Source: Bradyrhizobium sp.
Lineage (GTDB): Bacteria; Pseudomonadota; Alphaproteobacteria; Rhizobiales; Xanthobacteraceae
DNA: 33,904 bases
Reading direction: 5' to 3'
Assembly (NCBI RefSeq): GCF_027451485.1
Contig: NZ_DAIDJE010000038.1
Span: 1-33,904 of the forward strand
Position 1 is the stretch's first letter. Each line of letters opens with the position of its first letter. Of the stretch, positions 1 through 9,356 are shown piece by piece. The position numbers were made by a program, and so were the translations under genes. A model generated the notes under the pieces. The model did not search any database and had not been told where the DNA came from. It worked only from the letters and a program-made list of their open reading frames with translations.

Positions 1-321
1 CTCCACAAAGGCGGCAAGGCGGTCGAAATTGTCGGACCAGAAGCGCTGGTAGCGGTTGAGCCAATCCATCGCCTGCTCCATCGGTTTCGCGGTGAGCCGG
101 CAGGCCACGACGCGGCCGGTCTTCTCGCGCGCAACGAGACCCGCGTCCGACAGCACGTCGAGATGCTTCATGACCGCGGGCAGCGACATCGCAAACGGCT
201 CGGCCAGTTCGCTCACGGAAAGCGCATCGCGGCCGGAAAGCCGCGCCAGCAGCGCGCGCCGCGTCGGATCCGACAACGCGGCAAAGGTGCGATCCAGATC
301 CCGGTCATTATACTTAACCAT
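1..321 (-). CDS. ArsR-family HTH regulator (partial, runs off the left edge)
   Basis: A transcriptional repressor of the ArsR/SmtB winged-helix type, 107 residues visible; the C-terminus lies beyond base 1. The N-terminus has the usual DRDLDRTFAALSDPTRRALL opening, followed by a helix-turn-helix in which VSELAEPFAMSLPAVMKHLDVL is the recognition region, then the wing (residues about 62-75). No metal-binding ELCVC motif is seen, so this resembles the ArsR members paired with SRPBCC/AHSA1 ligand-binding proteins rather than metal sensors (inference; the partner would lie outside the window). The ATG at 321-319 is 7 bases after a good -10 element, so the message is probably leaderless. It diverges from the redoxin gene. 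Confidence 0.88.
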   Translation of the reverse strand, partial: MVKYNDRDLDRTFAALSDPTRRALLARLSGRDALSVSELAEPFAMSLPAVMKHLDVLSDAGLVAREKTGRVVACRLTAKPMEQAMDWLNRYQRFWSDNFDRLAAFVE

Positions 322-332
322 CTGGTTTAGTA
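311..332. promoter_or_regulatory. Candidate ArsR operator overlapping the -10 element and start codon
   Basis: An inverted repeat with arms TACTTAACCA and TGGTTTAGTA around a 2-base centre; nine of ten positions are symmetric. It covers part of the -10 element and the initiation codon of the ArsR gene. Operators placed this way are typical of autorepressing ArsR proteins. Assignment to this regulator is inferred from position. Confidence 0.6.
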
Positions 333-356
333 TAGGCGCAAACCGTCCGGTGTCAA
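329..356 (-). promoter_or_regulatory. Sigma-70-like promoter of the ArsR gene, predicted leaderless
   Basis: Read on the minus strand, TTGACA (356-351) and TATACT (334-329) are separated by 16 bases. The -35 matches the consensus fully and the -10 in five of six positions. Only 7 bases separate the -10 element from the ATG at 321, so the expected transcription start falls on or next to the start codon and no Shine-Dalgarno can be present. Confidence 0.7.
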
Positions 357-549
357 GCATCGCCGGATGAAATTCGAGGACCGCGCCGGAACGCCAATTG
401 GAACAGCCGATGCGATCACCATCGAGCGATGGAAGGCCGCCACGCCGGAGAAGACTGGCGGCGCCGCCAGGGATTCGATTTACCGATCATTGACAGGACG
501 GCGTGTGCTTGCCAGCCTTTCTCCGGACAGCAAAAGCAAGGAGCGCTTC

Positions 550-1026
550 GTGGTTCTCGCGCCGGAACTCGCGGTATCGCACTGGTTCAACACCAGCGAA
601 CCGCTGACATTGTCGGGATTGCGCGGCCGGCCGGTACTGCTGCATGCGTTCCAGATGCTTTGCCCCGGCTGCGTCGCGCACGGAACGCCGCAGACGCAGC
701 GCGCCTTCGAGCTGTTCAGGCAATCGGACTTGCAGGTCGTCGGCCTGCACACCGTGTTCGAGCATCACGAGGCGATGACGCCGGTCGCGCTGCAGGCGTT
801 CATTCACGAATACCGCCTGACCTTTCCGATCGGGGTCGATGAGGCCGGCGAAGGCACGCCGATCCCGAAGACCATGCAGCGCTACGGCATGCAGGGAACG
901 CCGACCAGCATTCTGATCGGCCGCGACGGAAGCATCGTGCATCATGGATTCGGCCAGCAAGGCGACATGGCGCTCGGCGCTATTATCGCAGCGGAGCTCG
1001 CCGCTTTTCGTCACGCGGCGTCCTGA
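550..1026 (+). CDS. Redoxin / TlpA-like thiol-disulfide protein
   Basis: A thioredoxin-fold protein of 158 residues. It carries a CPGC redox motif at about residues 38-41 within HAFQMLCPGCVAHG and a cis-Pro loop (GTPTSILI) near the C-terminus, as in peroxiredoxin/TlpA-like proteins. No signal peptide or membrane helix is visible, so it is probably cytoplasmic. The frame stays open back to an ATG at 367, but the upstream 61 codons look non-conserved. The GTG at 550 has AAGGAG (538-543) six bases before it and gives the normal family N-terminus, so I prefer it. The gene diverges from the ArsR gene and converges on the PhaC-like hydrolase. The substrate is unknown. Confidence 0.82.
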   Translation: MVLAPELAVSHWFNTSEPLTLSGLRGRPVLLHAFQMLCPGCVAHGTPQTQRAFELFRQSDLQVVGLHTVFEHHEAMTPVALQAFIHEYRLTFPIGVDEAGEGTPIPKTMQRYGMQGTPTSILIGRDGSIVHHGFGQQGDMALGAIIAAELAAFRHAAS

Positions 1027-1076
1027 CGACGGCACCGCCAACCGTCCGGCAAACGCACCCGGCCGAATGATCTACT

Positions 1077-2192
1077 CTACTGTGCGGCAATCCATCGCGC
1101 GATCAACGGCCAGTGATCGCGCAGCGTCCGCGCGCCCATGAACAGCCCGATGTGACCGCCCGGAACCGTCTTCTGCACGATGCGGTCCTTCGGCGTTCCG
1201 ACATATTTCGCCGCATCGAGCACCTGCTCGGGCGCCGTGATGTCGTCCTGGGCGCCGGCGAGCAGGTAAACCGGGCAGACGATGGCGCGGAGATCGAGCG
1301 TTCGCCCGAGGCCGACGAAACGGCCTTTGGCAAGCCGGTTCTCCTTGAAGAGCTGCTGGATCACTTGCAGGTACCAGCGGCCCGGCAGATCGATCGGATT
1401 TTCATACCAGCTGTTGAACGTTTCTTCCTTGGCGACATAGGCGGGGTCATCGATGTGCTCGTAGAGATCGACGTGATCCCGGATGTAATGCTGGCGCGGA
1501 TGCATGTTCTTCCAGCCCTGCAGCATGAATTTTCCCTGCATCAATCCGCCGCCGAGCGCGACCAATTCCTGATAGAACGACTGCGGCGAGGCATGCACCA
1601 TGCGCTTGATCGGGCCGTCGCCGGCATCGGTGTCGATCGGCGCGCCGGCAAGCACCAGCGAGTGGACCTTTTCGGGGAAGCGCGCCGCCAGCATCGCCGA
1701 GAGCCAGCCGCCCTGACAGAGCCCGACGAGATTCACGCGGCCGCCGAGATCGTCGATGGCGACGACGAGCTCGGCCAGATAGTTGTCGATTTCGAGATCC
1801 TTCATGTCGGGCGTCGCCGACTTCCAGTCGGTGAGCGCGACATGCGCGATGCCGTTTGCAAGCAGCGTCTCGATCAGGCTCTGGCCCTTGTGGTAGTCGG
1901 CAATGACAGCGGTATGTCCGGCGTAGGGCGCATCGACCAGGGTCGGGATCTTGCCGGGCCTGCCGTAGTCGCGCAGCCGCATGGTACGCAGATCGAGCCT
2001 GACCTGATTTGGCGTCGCCAACTCGGGACGCAGATCCTCATGGATCCTGATCTCTTCCTCGACGAATTTCAGATTCTTCGCGTAGAGTTCGGCGCCTTCC
2101 GTCGCAAGCGACGCCGCCATGGCAACCGGCCAAAACGCCGGAATGCTCGCCAGCGAGAAACTCGAGGGTTGGACGGGCGCGCGATTTTCCAT
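1077..2192 (-). CDS. PhaC-like alpha/beta hydrolase
   Basis: An alpha/beta-hydrolase of 371 residues. The nucleophile elbow reads GLCQGG with Cys159, the G-x-C-x-G box of polyhydroxyalkanoate synthases, instead of the serine of ordinary lipases. Asp316 (AGAQDDI) and His347 (PGGHIG) complete a plausible Cys-Asp-His triad. The length is close to class III/IV PhaC (about 355-360 residues) and much shorter than class I/II, yet no PhaE or PhaR partner lies nearby. It may therefore be a synthase-like enzyme, a PHA depolymerase relative or a thioesterase. The start ATG at 2192 lacks a strong Shine-Dalgarno. It lies on the opposite strand to the N-ATPase operon. The family is certain; the reaction is not. 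Confidence 0.85.
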   Translation of the reverse strand: MENRAPVQPSSFSLASIPAFWPVAMAASLATEGAELYAKNLKFVEEEIRIHEDLRPELATPNQVRLDLRTMRLRDYGRPGKIPTLVDAPYAGHTAVIADYHKGQSLIETLLANGIAHVALTDWKSATPDMKDLEIDNYLAELVVAIDDLGGRVNLVGLCQGGWLSAMLAARFPEKVHSLVLAGAPIDTDAGDGPIKRMVHASPQSFYQELVALGGGLMQGKFMLQGWKNMHPRQHYIRDHVDLYEHIDDPAYVAKEETFNSWYENPIDLPGRWYLQVIQQLFKENRLAKGRFVGLGRTLDLRAIVCPVYLLAGAQDDITAPEQVLDAAKYVGTPKDRIVQKTVPGGHIGLFMGARTLRDHWPLIARWIAAQ

Positions 2193-2272
2193 CTGTGTTC
2201 AACTTTTGCGGATTTCGGGAAAAGGCGCAACATGACTGCGCCATTGTGGTTCGTTGTGAAAAAGAACAGGCC

Positions 2273-2285
2273 TTGGCCGGGCCAA
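2273..2285. repeat. 13-base perfect palindrome TTGGCCGGGCCAA
   Basis: Perfect arms TTGGCC/GGCCAA around one G, in the 133-base gap between the membrane peptide and the PhaC-like gene, about 80 bases upstream of the latter's start. It could be an operator for the PhaC-like gene or a chance GC-rich palindrome. No regulator can be named. Confidence 0.3.
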
Positions 2286-2325
2286 TCCCCGCTATGAATT
2301 GCCGCTCGGAAGGACAGTCACCGGT

Positions 2326-2499
2326 TCAGGCGTGGCGCCAGTGAGATGGGACGGGCTGGGCCGGGGGCATCATCCAATCGAGAAGCCCGCGATAAAGCAT
2401 CGCGGCCTGCAACTTCGGCATCTCGGTCACAAAAATCGCAGCTCGAATGCCGCCCAACAGCATGACCATGAGGAGAACCTTGATCGTTTCATTTGTCAT
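2326..2499 (-). CDS. Small single-span membrane peptide, unknown function
   Basis: A 57-residue product beginning MTNETIKVLLMVMLLGG. Residues about 5-22 are hydrophobic enough to form one membrane helix; the rest is short and ends with a Pro-rich tail. The ATG at 2499 has AAGGG about 7 bases upstream, so I prefer it to the in-frame ATG at 2553. It is co-directional with the PhaC-like gene 133 bases downstream and divergent from the N-ATPase operon. No family is recognised. It could be spurious, but the ribosome site and hydrophobic pattern favour a real gene. Confidence 0.5.
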   Translation of the reverse strand: MTNETIKVLLMVMLLGGIRAAIFVTEMPKLQAAMLYRGLLDWMMPPAQPVPSHWRHA

Positions 2500-4678
<2,179 letters not shown>

Positions 4679-4682
<4 letters not shown>

Positions 4683-4966
4683 GTGCTTCGCCCGAACCGA
4701 ATTCGAACGGCCTGACCAAGGCCATCCGCGTGCAGCGGGAGCGCCGCAAGCTCTGGCATCGCGAGGGCGAACCGTCGATGCTGCGCTTCGTCGGCCAGAT
4801 CGGCGTGCTCGGCTGGATCATCGTCGCGCCCACGCTGCTCGGTCTTTTCATCGGAAGATGGATCGATCAGAAGGCCGGAACCGGCATTTTCTGGAGCGCG
4901 CCGCTGCTGCTTGTCGGGGTGGTGATCGGCTGCTGGTCCGCCTGGCGATGGATGCATCAGCAATGA
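4679..4966 (+). CDS. atpQ: N-ATPase accessory membrane protein AtpQ (AtpI-like)
   Basis: A 95-residue protein with a basic, soluble N-terminus (about 1-35) and two membrane helices (about 37-60 and 70-90), matching the AtpI-like family (F0F1-ATPase subunit, putative Ca2+/Mg2+ transporter). In N-ATPase operons the gene after atpC is called atpQ. Such proteins are thought to help assemble the c-ring. The start is a TTG at 4679 overlapping the atpC stop (TTGA), an unusual initiation codon made plausible by coupling. The next gene overlaps by ATGA. Confidence 0.85.
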
Positions 4967-5250
4967 GCGGCGCAGCCCAGCAAAATCTTGCGTTCATTGG
5001 CGCGCTCACCGCGTGGTTTGCCGCGGGCACCCTGCTCGGGGTCCTGCATTTCACTTCGCTGCGCTGGAACGTGCGATGTCTCGTCTCGGGGCGGGCGGTG
5101 TTGTCGCTCGTCGTGCAATTGGCTCGCCTTGTCCTGACCGGCGCCGCACTGGTGCTGACAGCGCGGCTGTTCGGCGCCGGCGCGCTGCTCGCCGGTTCGC
5201 TCGGTCTGCTGGCCGCACGCAGCGCTGTGCTTCTCGGGGAGGCGTCATGA
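4963..5250 (+). CDS. atpR: N-ATPase-specific membrane subunit AtpR
   Basis: A 95-residue integral membrane protein with three predicted helices (about 10-28, 40-62 and 68-88). Arginines lie close to or within the membrane segments ([15 protein letters not shown]). AtpR is the defining extra subunit of N-ATPases; its arginines have been proposed to interact with the acidic c-subunit. Its detailed role is not settled. The ATG at 4963 overlaps the atpQ stop and its own stop overlaps the atpB start. A longer frame starting at 4513 lies inside atpC and is rejected. Confidence 0.87.
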   Translation: MSGAAQQNLAFIGALTAWFAAGTLLGVLHFTSLRWNVRCLVSGRAVLSLVVQLARLVLTGAALVLTARLFGAGALLAGSLGLLAARSAVLLGEAS

Positions 5251-5933
5251 ACATCGGTTCTCCCCTCGCCGCCAAGATCGTGTTCACGGTCGGACCCGTC
5301 GCCGTCACCGAGCCGGTCGTCGTGACCTGGGGGCTCATGGCCGCCCTTGGTTTCGCCGGTTTTCTCGCTACGCGTTCGCTGTCGCTGAGGCCTTCGGCCA
5401 GCCAGGCCATCGCCGAGCTGATCGTCGACGTCATCGAAGACCAGATCCGGGCCACCATGCGCGTACCGCCGGCGCCCTATCTTTCGCTGATCGGCACGCT
5501 CTTTCTGTTCATCCTGGCTGCGAACTGGTGCTCGCTGATCCCCGGCGTCGAGCCGCCGACGGCGCACATCGAAACCGACGCGGCGCTCGGGCTGATCGTG
5601 TTCGCCGCCATCCTGTATTTCGGCGTGCGGGCGCTCGGGCCGCTCGGTTACCTCAAGACCTTCGCCGAGCCGAGCCTCGTCATGATCCCGCTCAACATCG
5701 TCGAGACCTTTACGCGGACGTTCTCCCTGATCGTGCGGCTATTCGGCAACGTCATGAGCGGCGTGTTCGTGGTTGGCATCGTCCTGTCGCTCGCCGGTCT
5801 GCTGGTGCCGATTCCGCTGATGGCGCTCGATCTGCTCACCGGCGCCGTCCAGGCCTACATCTTCACCGTGCTGGCGATGGTGTTCATCGGCAGCGCGCTG
5901 GCCGAATCCCGCGCTTCAACGAAGGAACAGTGA
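5247..5933 (+). CDS. atpB: N-type ATPase subunit a
   Basis: The stator channel subunit that carries ions to and from the c-ring (228 residues). The essential arginine is Arg164 in [13 protein letters not shown], and the final helix contains Gln202 in [17 protein letters not shown], both in their normal family positions. Five to six hydrophobic helices are visible (about 20-42, 78-98, 112-130, 143-160, 170-192, 195-217). The ATG at 5247 has GGGGAGG upstream and overlaps the atpR stop. Function as an ion half-channel is secure; the ion is discussed under the c subunit. Confidence 0.95.
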   Translation: MNIGSPLAAKIVFTVGPVAVTEPVVVTWGLMAALGFAGFLATRSLSLRPSASQAIAELIVDVIEDQIRATMRVPPAPYLSLIGTLFLFILAANWCSLIPGVEPPTAHIETDAALGLIVFAAILYFGVRALGPLGYLKTFAEPSLVMIPLNIVETFTRTFSLIVRLFGNVMSGVFVVGIVLSLAGLLVPIPLMALDLLTGAVQAYIFTVLAMVFIGSALAESRASTKEQ

Positions 5934-5935
5934 TC

Positions 5936-6181
5936 ATGAACTGGATTGAAATCGTCAGCATCCTGGCCGCGGCGCTGGCCGTCTCGTTCGGGGCGATCGG
6001 GCCGGCGCTGGCCGAAGGCCGCGCGGTCGCGGCCGCCATGGATGCCATCGCCCGGCAGCCCGAGGCGGCGGGCACCATCTCGCGCACGCTGTTCGTCGGT
6101 CTTGCCATGATCGAGACCATGGCAATCTACTGCCTCGTGGTCGCGCTGCTCGTGTTGTTCGCCAACCCGTTCATTCATTAG
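5936..6181 (+). CDS. atpE: N-type ATPase subunit c (rotor ring), two-carboxylate type
   Basis: An 81-residue hairpin of two membrane helices joined by the polar loop ARQPEAAG (residues 39-46). The ion-binding Glu60 lies in IETMAIY, with Thr61 and Tyr65 at positions that coordinate Na+ in Na+-type c subunits. Glu27 in helix 1 (PALAEGRA) replaces the glutamine of Na+-type rings such as that of Ilyobacter tartaricus, giving a double-carboxylate site. The ring of the Burkholderia pseudomallei N-ATPase has been reported as 17-membered and proton-specific. AAGGA at 5922-5926 lies nine bases before the ATG; a GTG at 5930 is also in frame. This junction and the next are the only ones in the operon that do not overlap. 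Confidence 0.95.
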   Translation: MNWIEIVSILAAALAVSFGAIGPALAEGRAVAAAMDAIARQPEAAGTISRTLFVGLAMIETMAIYCLVVALLVLFANPFIH

Positions 6182-6185
6182 GGCC

Positions 6186-6923
6186 ATGCATATCGACTGG
6201 TGGACATTGGCGCTCCAGACCGTCAACGTCCTCGTTCTCATCTGGATCCTCAGCCGGTTCTTCTTTCAGCCGGTGGCCGCGCTCGTCGCCAAGCGGCGCG
6301 CCGAGGCCGCAAGGCTGATCGCGGATGCCGACGCGGCGCGCAAGGAGGGCGAAGCTCTGCGCGCCCAGGCGGCGCGGGCGCGCGCGGACATCGACGCGGC
6401 GCGCGATCGCCTGATCGCCGAGGCCCGCGAGGCGGCGGAAGCGGAGAAGGCTTCCGTGCTCGCTGAATCCTCCCGCGCACTGGACGAGCAACGAAGGACT
6501 GCCGAGATCGCGATTGCCAACGAGCACGCCGCGATGCAGCGCAAGGTGCTCGACCGCGCAAGTGAGCTTTCCGTCGACATTGCGCGACGGCTTCTCGAGA
6601 GACTTCCCGCGGCTGCCGGATTTTCCGCCTTTCTTGACAGCCTCGCCGCCGAGCTCGCAAGGCTGCCGGCTGAAACGCGCCGGAGCCTCGCAGCATCGAA
6701 CGCCGAACATCCGCTCGAAGTGTCGGCAGCGGCGACGCTGAGCGAGGCCGAGGCCAACAGGCTGCGGGAAACGATTTGCGCGGCACTGGGCGGTGCGATG
6801 CCCATGCGGCTGTCCTGCAACCCGGCTCTCATCGCCGGCTTCGAGCTCCGAAGCGGGGGTGTCGTCGTTCGCAACAACTGGCAGACGGATCTCGCGACCA
6901 TTCAAAGGGAGCTGGATCCGTGA
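6186..6923 (+). CDS. atpF: N-type ATPase subunit b with extended, delta-like C-terminus
   Basis: A peripheral-stalk subunit of 245 residues, against about 156-165 for ordinary b. One membrane helix (about 7-26) leads into a long Ala/Arg/Glu-rich coiled coil (about 35-130). A globular C-terminal part ends with [18 protein letters not shown], resembling the C-terminus of the delta subunit, which closes with a GGIVI-type strand. No separate atpH is present, so this extension probably replaces delta at the top of the stalk (inference). The ATG at 6186 follows atpE by 4 bases; the stop overlaps the atpA GTG. Confidence 0.92.
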   Translation: MHIDWWTLALQTVNVLVLIWILSRFFFQPVAALVAKRRAEAARLIADADAARKEGEALRAQAARARADIDAARDRLIAEAREAAEAEKASVLAESSRALDEQRRTAEIAIANEHAAMQRKVLDRASELSVDIARRLLERLPAAAGFSAFLDSLAAELARLPAETRRSLAASNAEHPLEVSAAATLSEAEANRLRETICAALGGAMPMRLSCNPALIAGFELRSGGVVVRNNWQTDLATIQRELDP

Positions 6924-8464
6924 CCGACGCTGCGTATCTGGACCGATGGCTTCTCGACGCCAAAGCGCGGGTCGGTGCGGCCGCGCTCGCGGCGACGACC
7001 GAGCACATCGGCCGCGTCGAAGCCGTGGCCGACGGCATTGCGACGGTGTCAGGCCTGCCGGAGACGCGGCTTGACGAACTCCTGCGTTTCGAGGGCGGCC
7101 AGACCGGTTATGCCGCCACGCTCGACCGCGACCTCCTCGGTTGCGTCCTGCTCGATGACGCCGGGGGACTCGAGGCCGGCAACCGGGTGCGCAGCACCGG
7201 CGAAGTGGTCCGCGTGCCCGTCGGGCCGGCGCTGCTGGGTCGCGCGGTTGATCCGCTCGGACGCCCGCTTGACGACGGCATTCCGATCGAAGCCGCGGGA
7301 CACGAGCCGATCGAGCGCGCGGCGCCCTCGATCGTCGATCGCGATTTCGTCAGCGAACCCGTGCAGACCGGAATTCTCGTGCTCGACTCGATGTTCGCGC
7401 TCGGCCGCGGCCAGCGCGAACTCATCATCGGCGATCGCGCCATCGGCAAGACCGCAGTAGCGATCGATTGCATCATCAATCAGAAATCCAGCGATATCAT
7501 CTGCGTGTATGTCGCGATCGGCCAGAAGTCTTCGACGGTCAAACGGGCGATCCAGGCCGTGCACGCGCATGGCGCTCCCGAGCGCTGCATTTTCGTCGTA
7601 GCTGCCGCTTCCGCTTCGGCGGGCCTGCAATGGATCGCGCCGTTTGCCGGCTTCACGATGGCGGAATATTTTCGCGACCGTGGCCAGCATGCGCTGGTGG
7701 TGATCGACGACTTGACCAAGCATGCCGCGACGCATCGGGAAATCGCGCTGCTGACCCGCCAGCCCCCTGGCCGTGAAGCCTATCCGGGCGACGTTTTCTA
7801 CGTCCATGCGCGGCTATTGGAGCGCGCGGCCAAGTTGTCGAAAGAAGCCGGCGGCGGCTCGCTCACGGCGCTTCCGATCGCCGAACTCGATGGCGGAAAT
7901 CTCAGCGCCTACATTCCCACCAACTTGATATCGATCACCGACGGGCAGATCGTCCTGGACAGCCGGCTTTTTCATGAAGGCCAGAAGCCGGCCGTCGATG
8001 TCGGCGCCAGCGTGAGCCGGGTCGGAGGAAAGACGCAGGCACGCGGCCTGCGCGATGCGGCACACACCTTGCGGCTGGACTACGCCCAATTTCTCGAATT
8101 GGAAATGTTCACCCGTTTCGGCGGAATGGCCGATGCCCAGGTCAAGGACAAGATCGCGCGCGGCAGGCGCATCCGCAGCGTGCTCGCTCAACCCCAATAT
8201 GCTCCGATGAGCCTGAGCGAGGAAATCGCGCTGGTCACCGCGTTGCAGACCGGCCTGATCGACCGCGTCGCGCTCGATGATATCGCGGCGTTTCGCAGCG
8301 AGCTTCCTGCCTGGCTCGGGCGAGAGGCACGGGAGGTCGTCGCAGCTGTCGAGCGCACGGGCGAACTTGACGCGCAGCAGCAGGCTGCGATGACGGCGGC
8401 ATTGACCAGGCTTGCCGCGCGGTTTGCAGACAATGATCCGGGCAAGCCAACCGGAGCTGGATGA
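6920..8464 (+). CDS. atpA: N-type ATPase alpha subunit
   Basis: The non-catalytic nucleotide-binding subunit of the head (514 residues). The P-loop is GDRAIGKT at residues 171-178 (usually GDRQTGKT), and Arg367 in [10 protein letters not shown] is the arginine finger that completes the catalytic site on beta. GTG at 6920 overlaps the atpF stop (GTGA); the frame is open further upstream to 6776, but that part lies inside atpF. The stop overlaps the atpG ATG. The assignment is secure. Confidence 0.96.
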   Translation: MTDAAYLDRWLLDAKARVGAAALAATTEHIGRVEAVADGIATVSGLPETRLDELLRFEGGQTGYAATLDRDLLGCVLLDDAGGLEAGNRVRSTGEVVRVPVGPALLGRAVDPLGRPLDDGIPIEAAGHEPIERAAPSIVDRDFVSEPVQTGILVLDSMFALGRGQRELIIGDRAIGKTAVAIDCIINQKSSDIICVYVAIGQKSSTVKRAIQAVHAHGAPERCIFVVAAASASAGLQWIAPFAGFTMAEYFRDRGQHALVVIDDLTKHAATHREIALLTRQPPGREAYPGDVFYVHARLLERAAKLSKEAGGGSLTALPIAELDGGNLSAYIPTNLISITDGQIVLDSRLFHEGQKPAVDVGASVSRVGGKTQARGLRDAAHTLRLDYAQFLELEMFTRFGGMADAQVKDKIARGRRIRSVLAQPQYAPMSLSEEIALVTALQTGLIDRVALDDIAAFRSELPAWLGREAREVVAAVERTGELDAQQQAAMTAALTRLAARFADNDPGKPTGAG

Positions 8465-9321
8465 TGACGGAGCGGCTGGCCGACGTCTCGAACCAGATCC
8501 GCAATATCCGGCAGCTGGAGGCGGTCGTCACCGCGCTACGCGGCATCGCCGCATCGCGAGCCCAGCAGGCGCGTTCGCTGCTTGCCGGCATCGAGGCCTA
8601 CAGCACGGTGGTCTGCGGTGCGATCAGTCAGGCTCTGTCGTTGATTCCGGCCGACGTTCGGCCGGGCAGCGAGCGCAGGCGCGAGCGGATCGGCCTGATC
8701 CTGTTCTGCGCGGAGCAGGGATTTGCCGGCGCGTTCAGCGAACGTATTCTCGACGCATCGAAAGGCGATCTTGCCGGCGCGATGACCTTTGTGATTGGAA
8801 CGCGCGGCCTCGCTGTCGCCCGCGAGCGCGGATTGATCCCATCATGGTCGGCGCCGATGGCAAGTCACGTCGACGCCGTCCCTTCCCTGGCGAACGAGAT
8901 TGCCGACGCGCTGTATGGGCGGGTCACGGCGCGTGGACCTTCGACGATTCAGATGATCGTGCCGAGGTCTGATCCGGCGGGCGCGATCCGGATCGAGCAG
9001 CGCTCGCTGCTGCCTCTTAACCTTTCGCAATTCGCCGCGGCTTCCGAAAGCCCGCCGCCGCTGACGACGCTCAAACCCCAGGAGCTGCTCGAGCGCCTCA
9101 CCGCCGAGTATGTCTATGCACGGCTTTGTGAGGCCGCCATGCATGCCTATGAGGCCGAGAACCAGGCGCGGATGATGACGATGACGGCCGCGCGGCATAA
9201 TATCAGCGGCCGGCTTGAGGCCCTCACCCATCGCGAGCAACAGCTTCGCCAGGAGGAAATCACCAACGAGATCGTCGAGCTTGCCGCCGGCGCCGAAGCA
9301 TTACGGGAGCGTCGCAAATAG
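8461..9321 (+). CDS. atpG: N-type ATPase gamma subunit
   Basis: The central rotor shaft (286 residues). It shows the paired terminal helices expected of gamma: an N-terminal stretch [25 protein letters not shown] and a C-terminal stretch ending [29 protein letters not shown] sequence, with a Rossmann-like middle. The C-terminal signature ([15 protein letters not shown]) is well kept. The ATG at 8461 overlaps the atpA stop; a second ATG follows at 8464. It is the last N-ATPase gene, and the P3-type ATPase begins 35 bases later. The middle region is shorter and more divergent than in housekeeping gamma subunits. Confidence 0.93.
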   Translation: MMTERLADVSNQIRNIRQLEAVVTALRGIAASRAQQARSLLAGIEAYSTVVCGAISQALSLIPADVRPGSERRRERIGLILFCAEQGFAGAFSERILDASKGDLAGAMTFVIGTRGLAVARERGLIPSWSAPMASHVDAVPSLANEIADALYGRVTARGPSTIQMIVPRSDPAGAIRIEQRSLLPLNLSQFAAASESPPPLTTLKPQELLERLTAEYVYARLCEAAMHAYEAENQARMMTMTAARHNISGRLEALTHREQQLRQEEITNEIVELAAGAEALRERRK

Positions 9322-9356
9322 CCGACGAGCCGCTGCAAGCAACAGATGGAACTGCC

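Noticed and set aside
1113..2297. 394-codon plus-strand frame opposite the PhaC-like gene
   Set aside because: It is the antisense shadow of a clear alpha/beta hydrolase with an intact catalytic triad, and has no recognisable domain.
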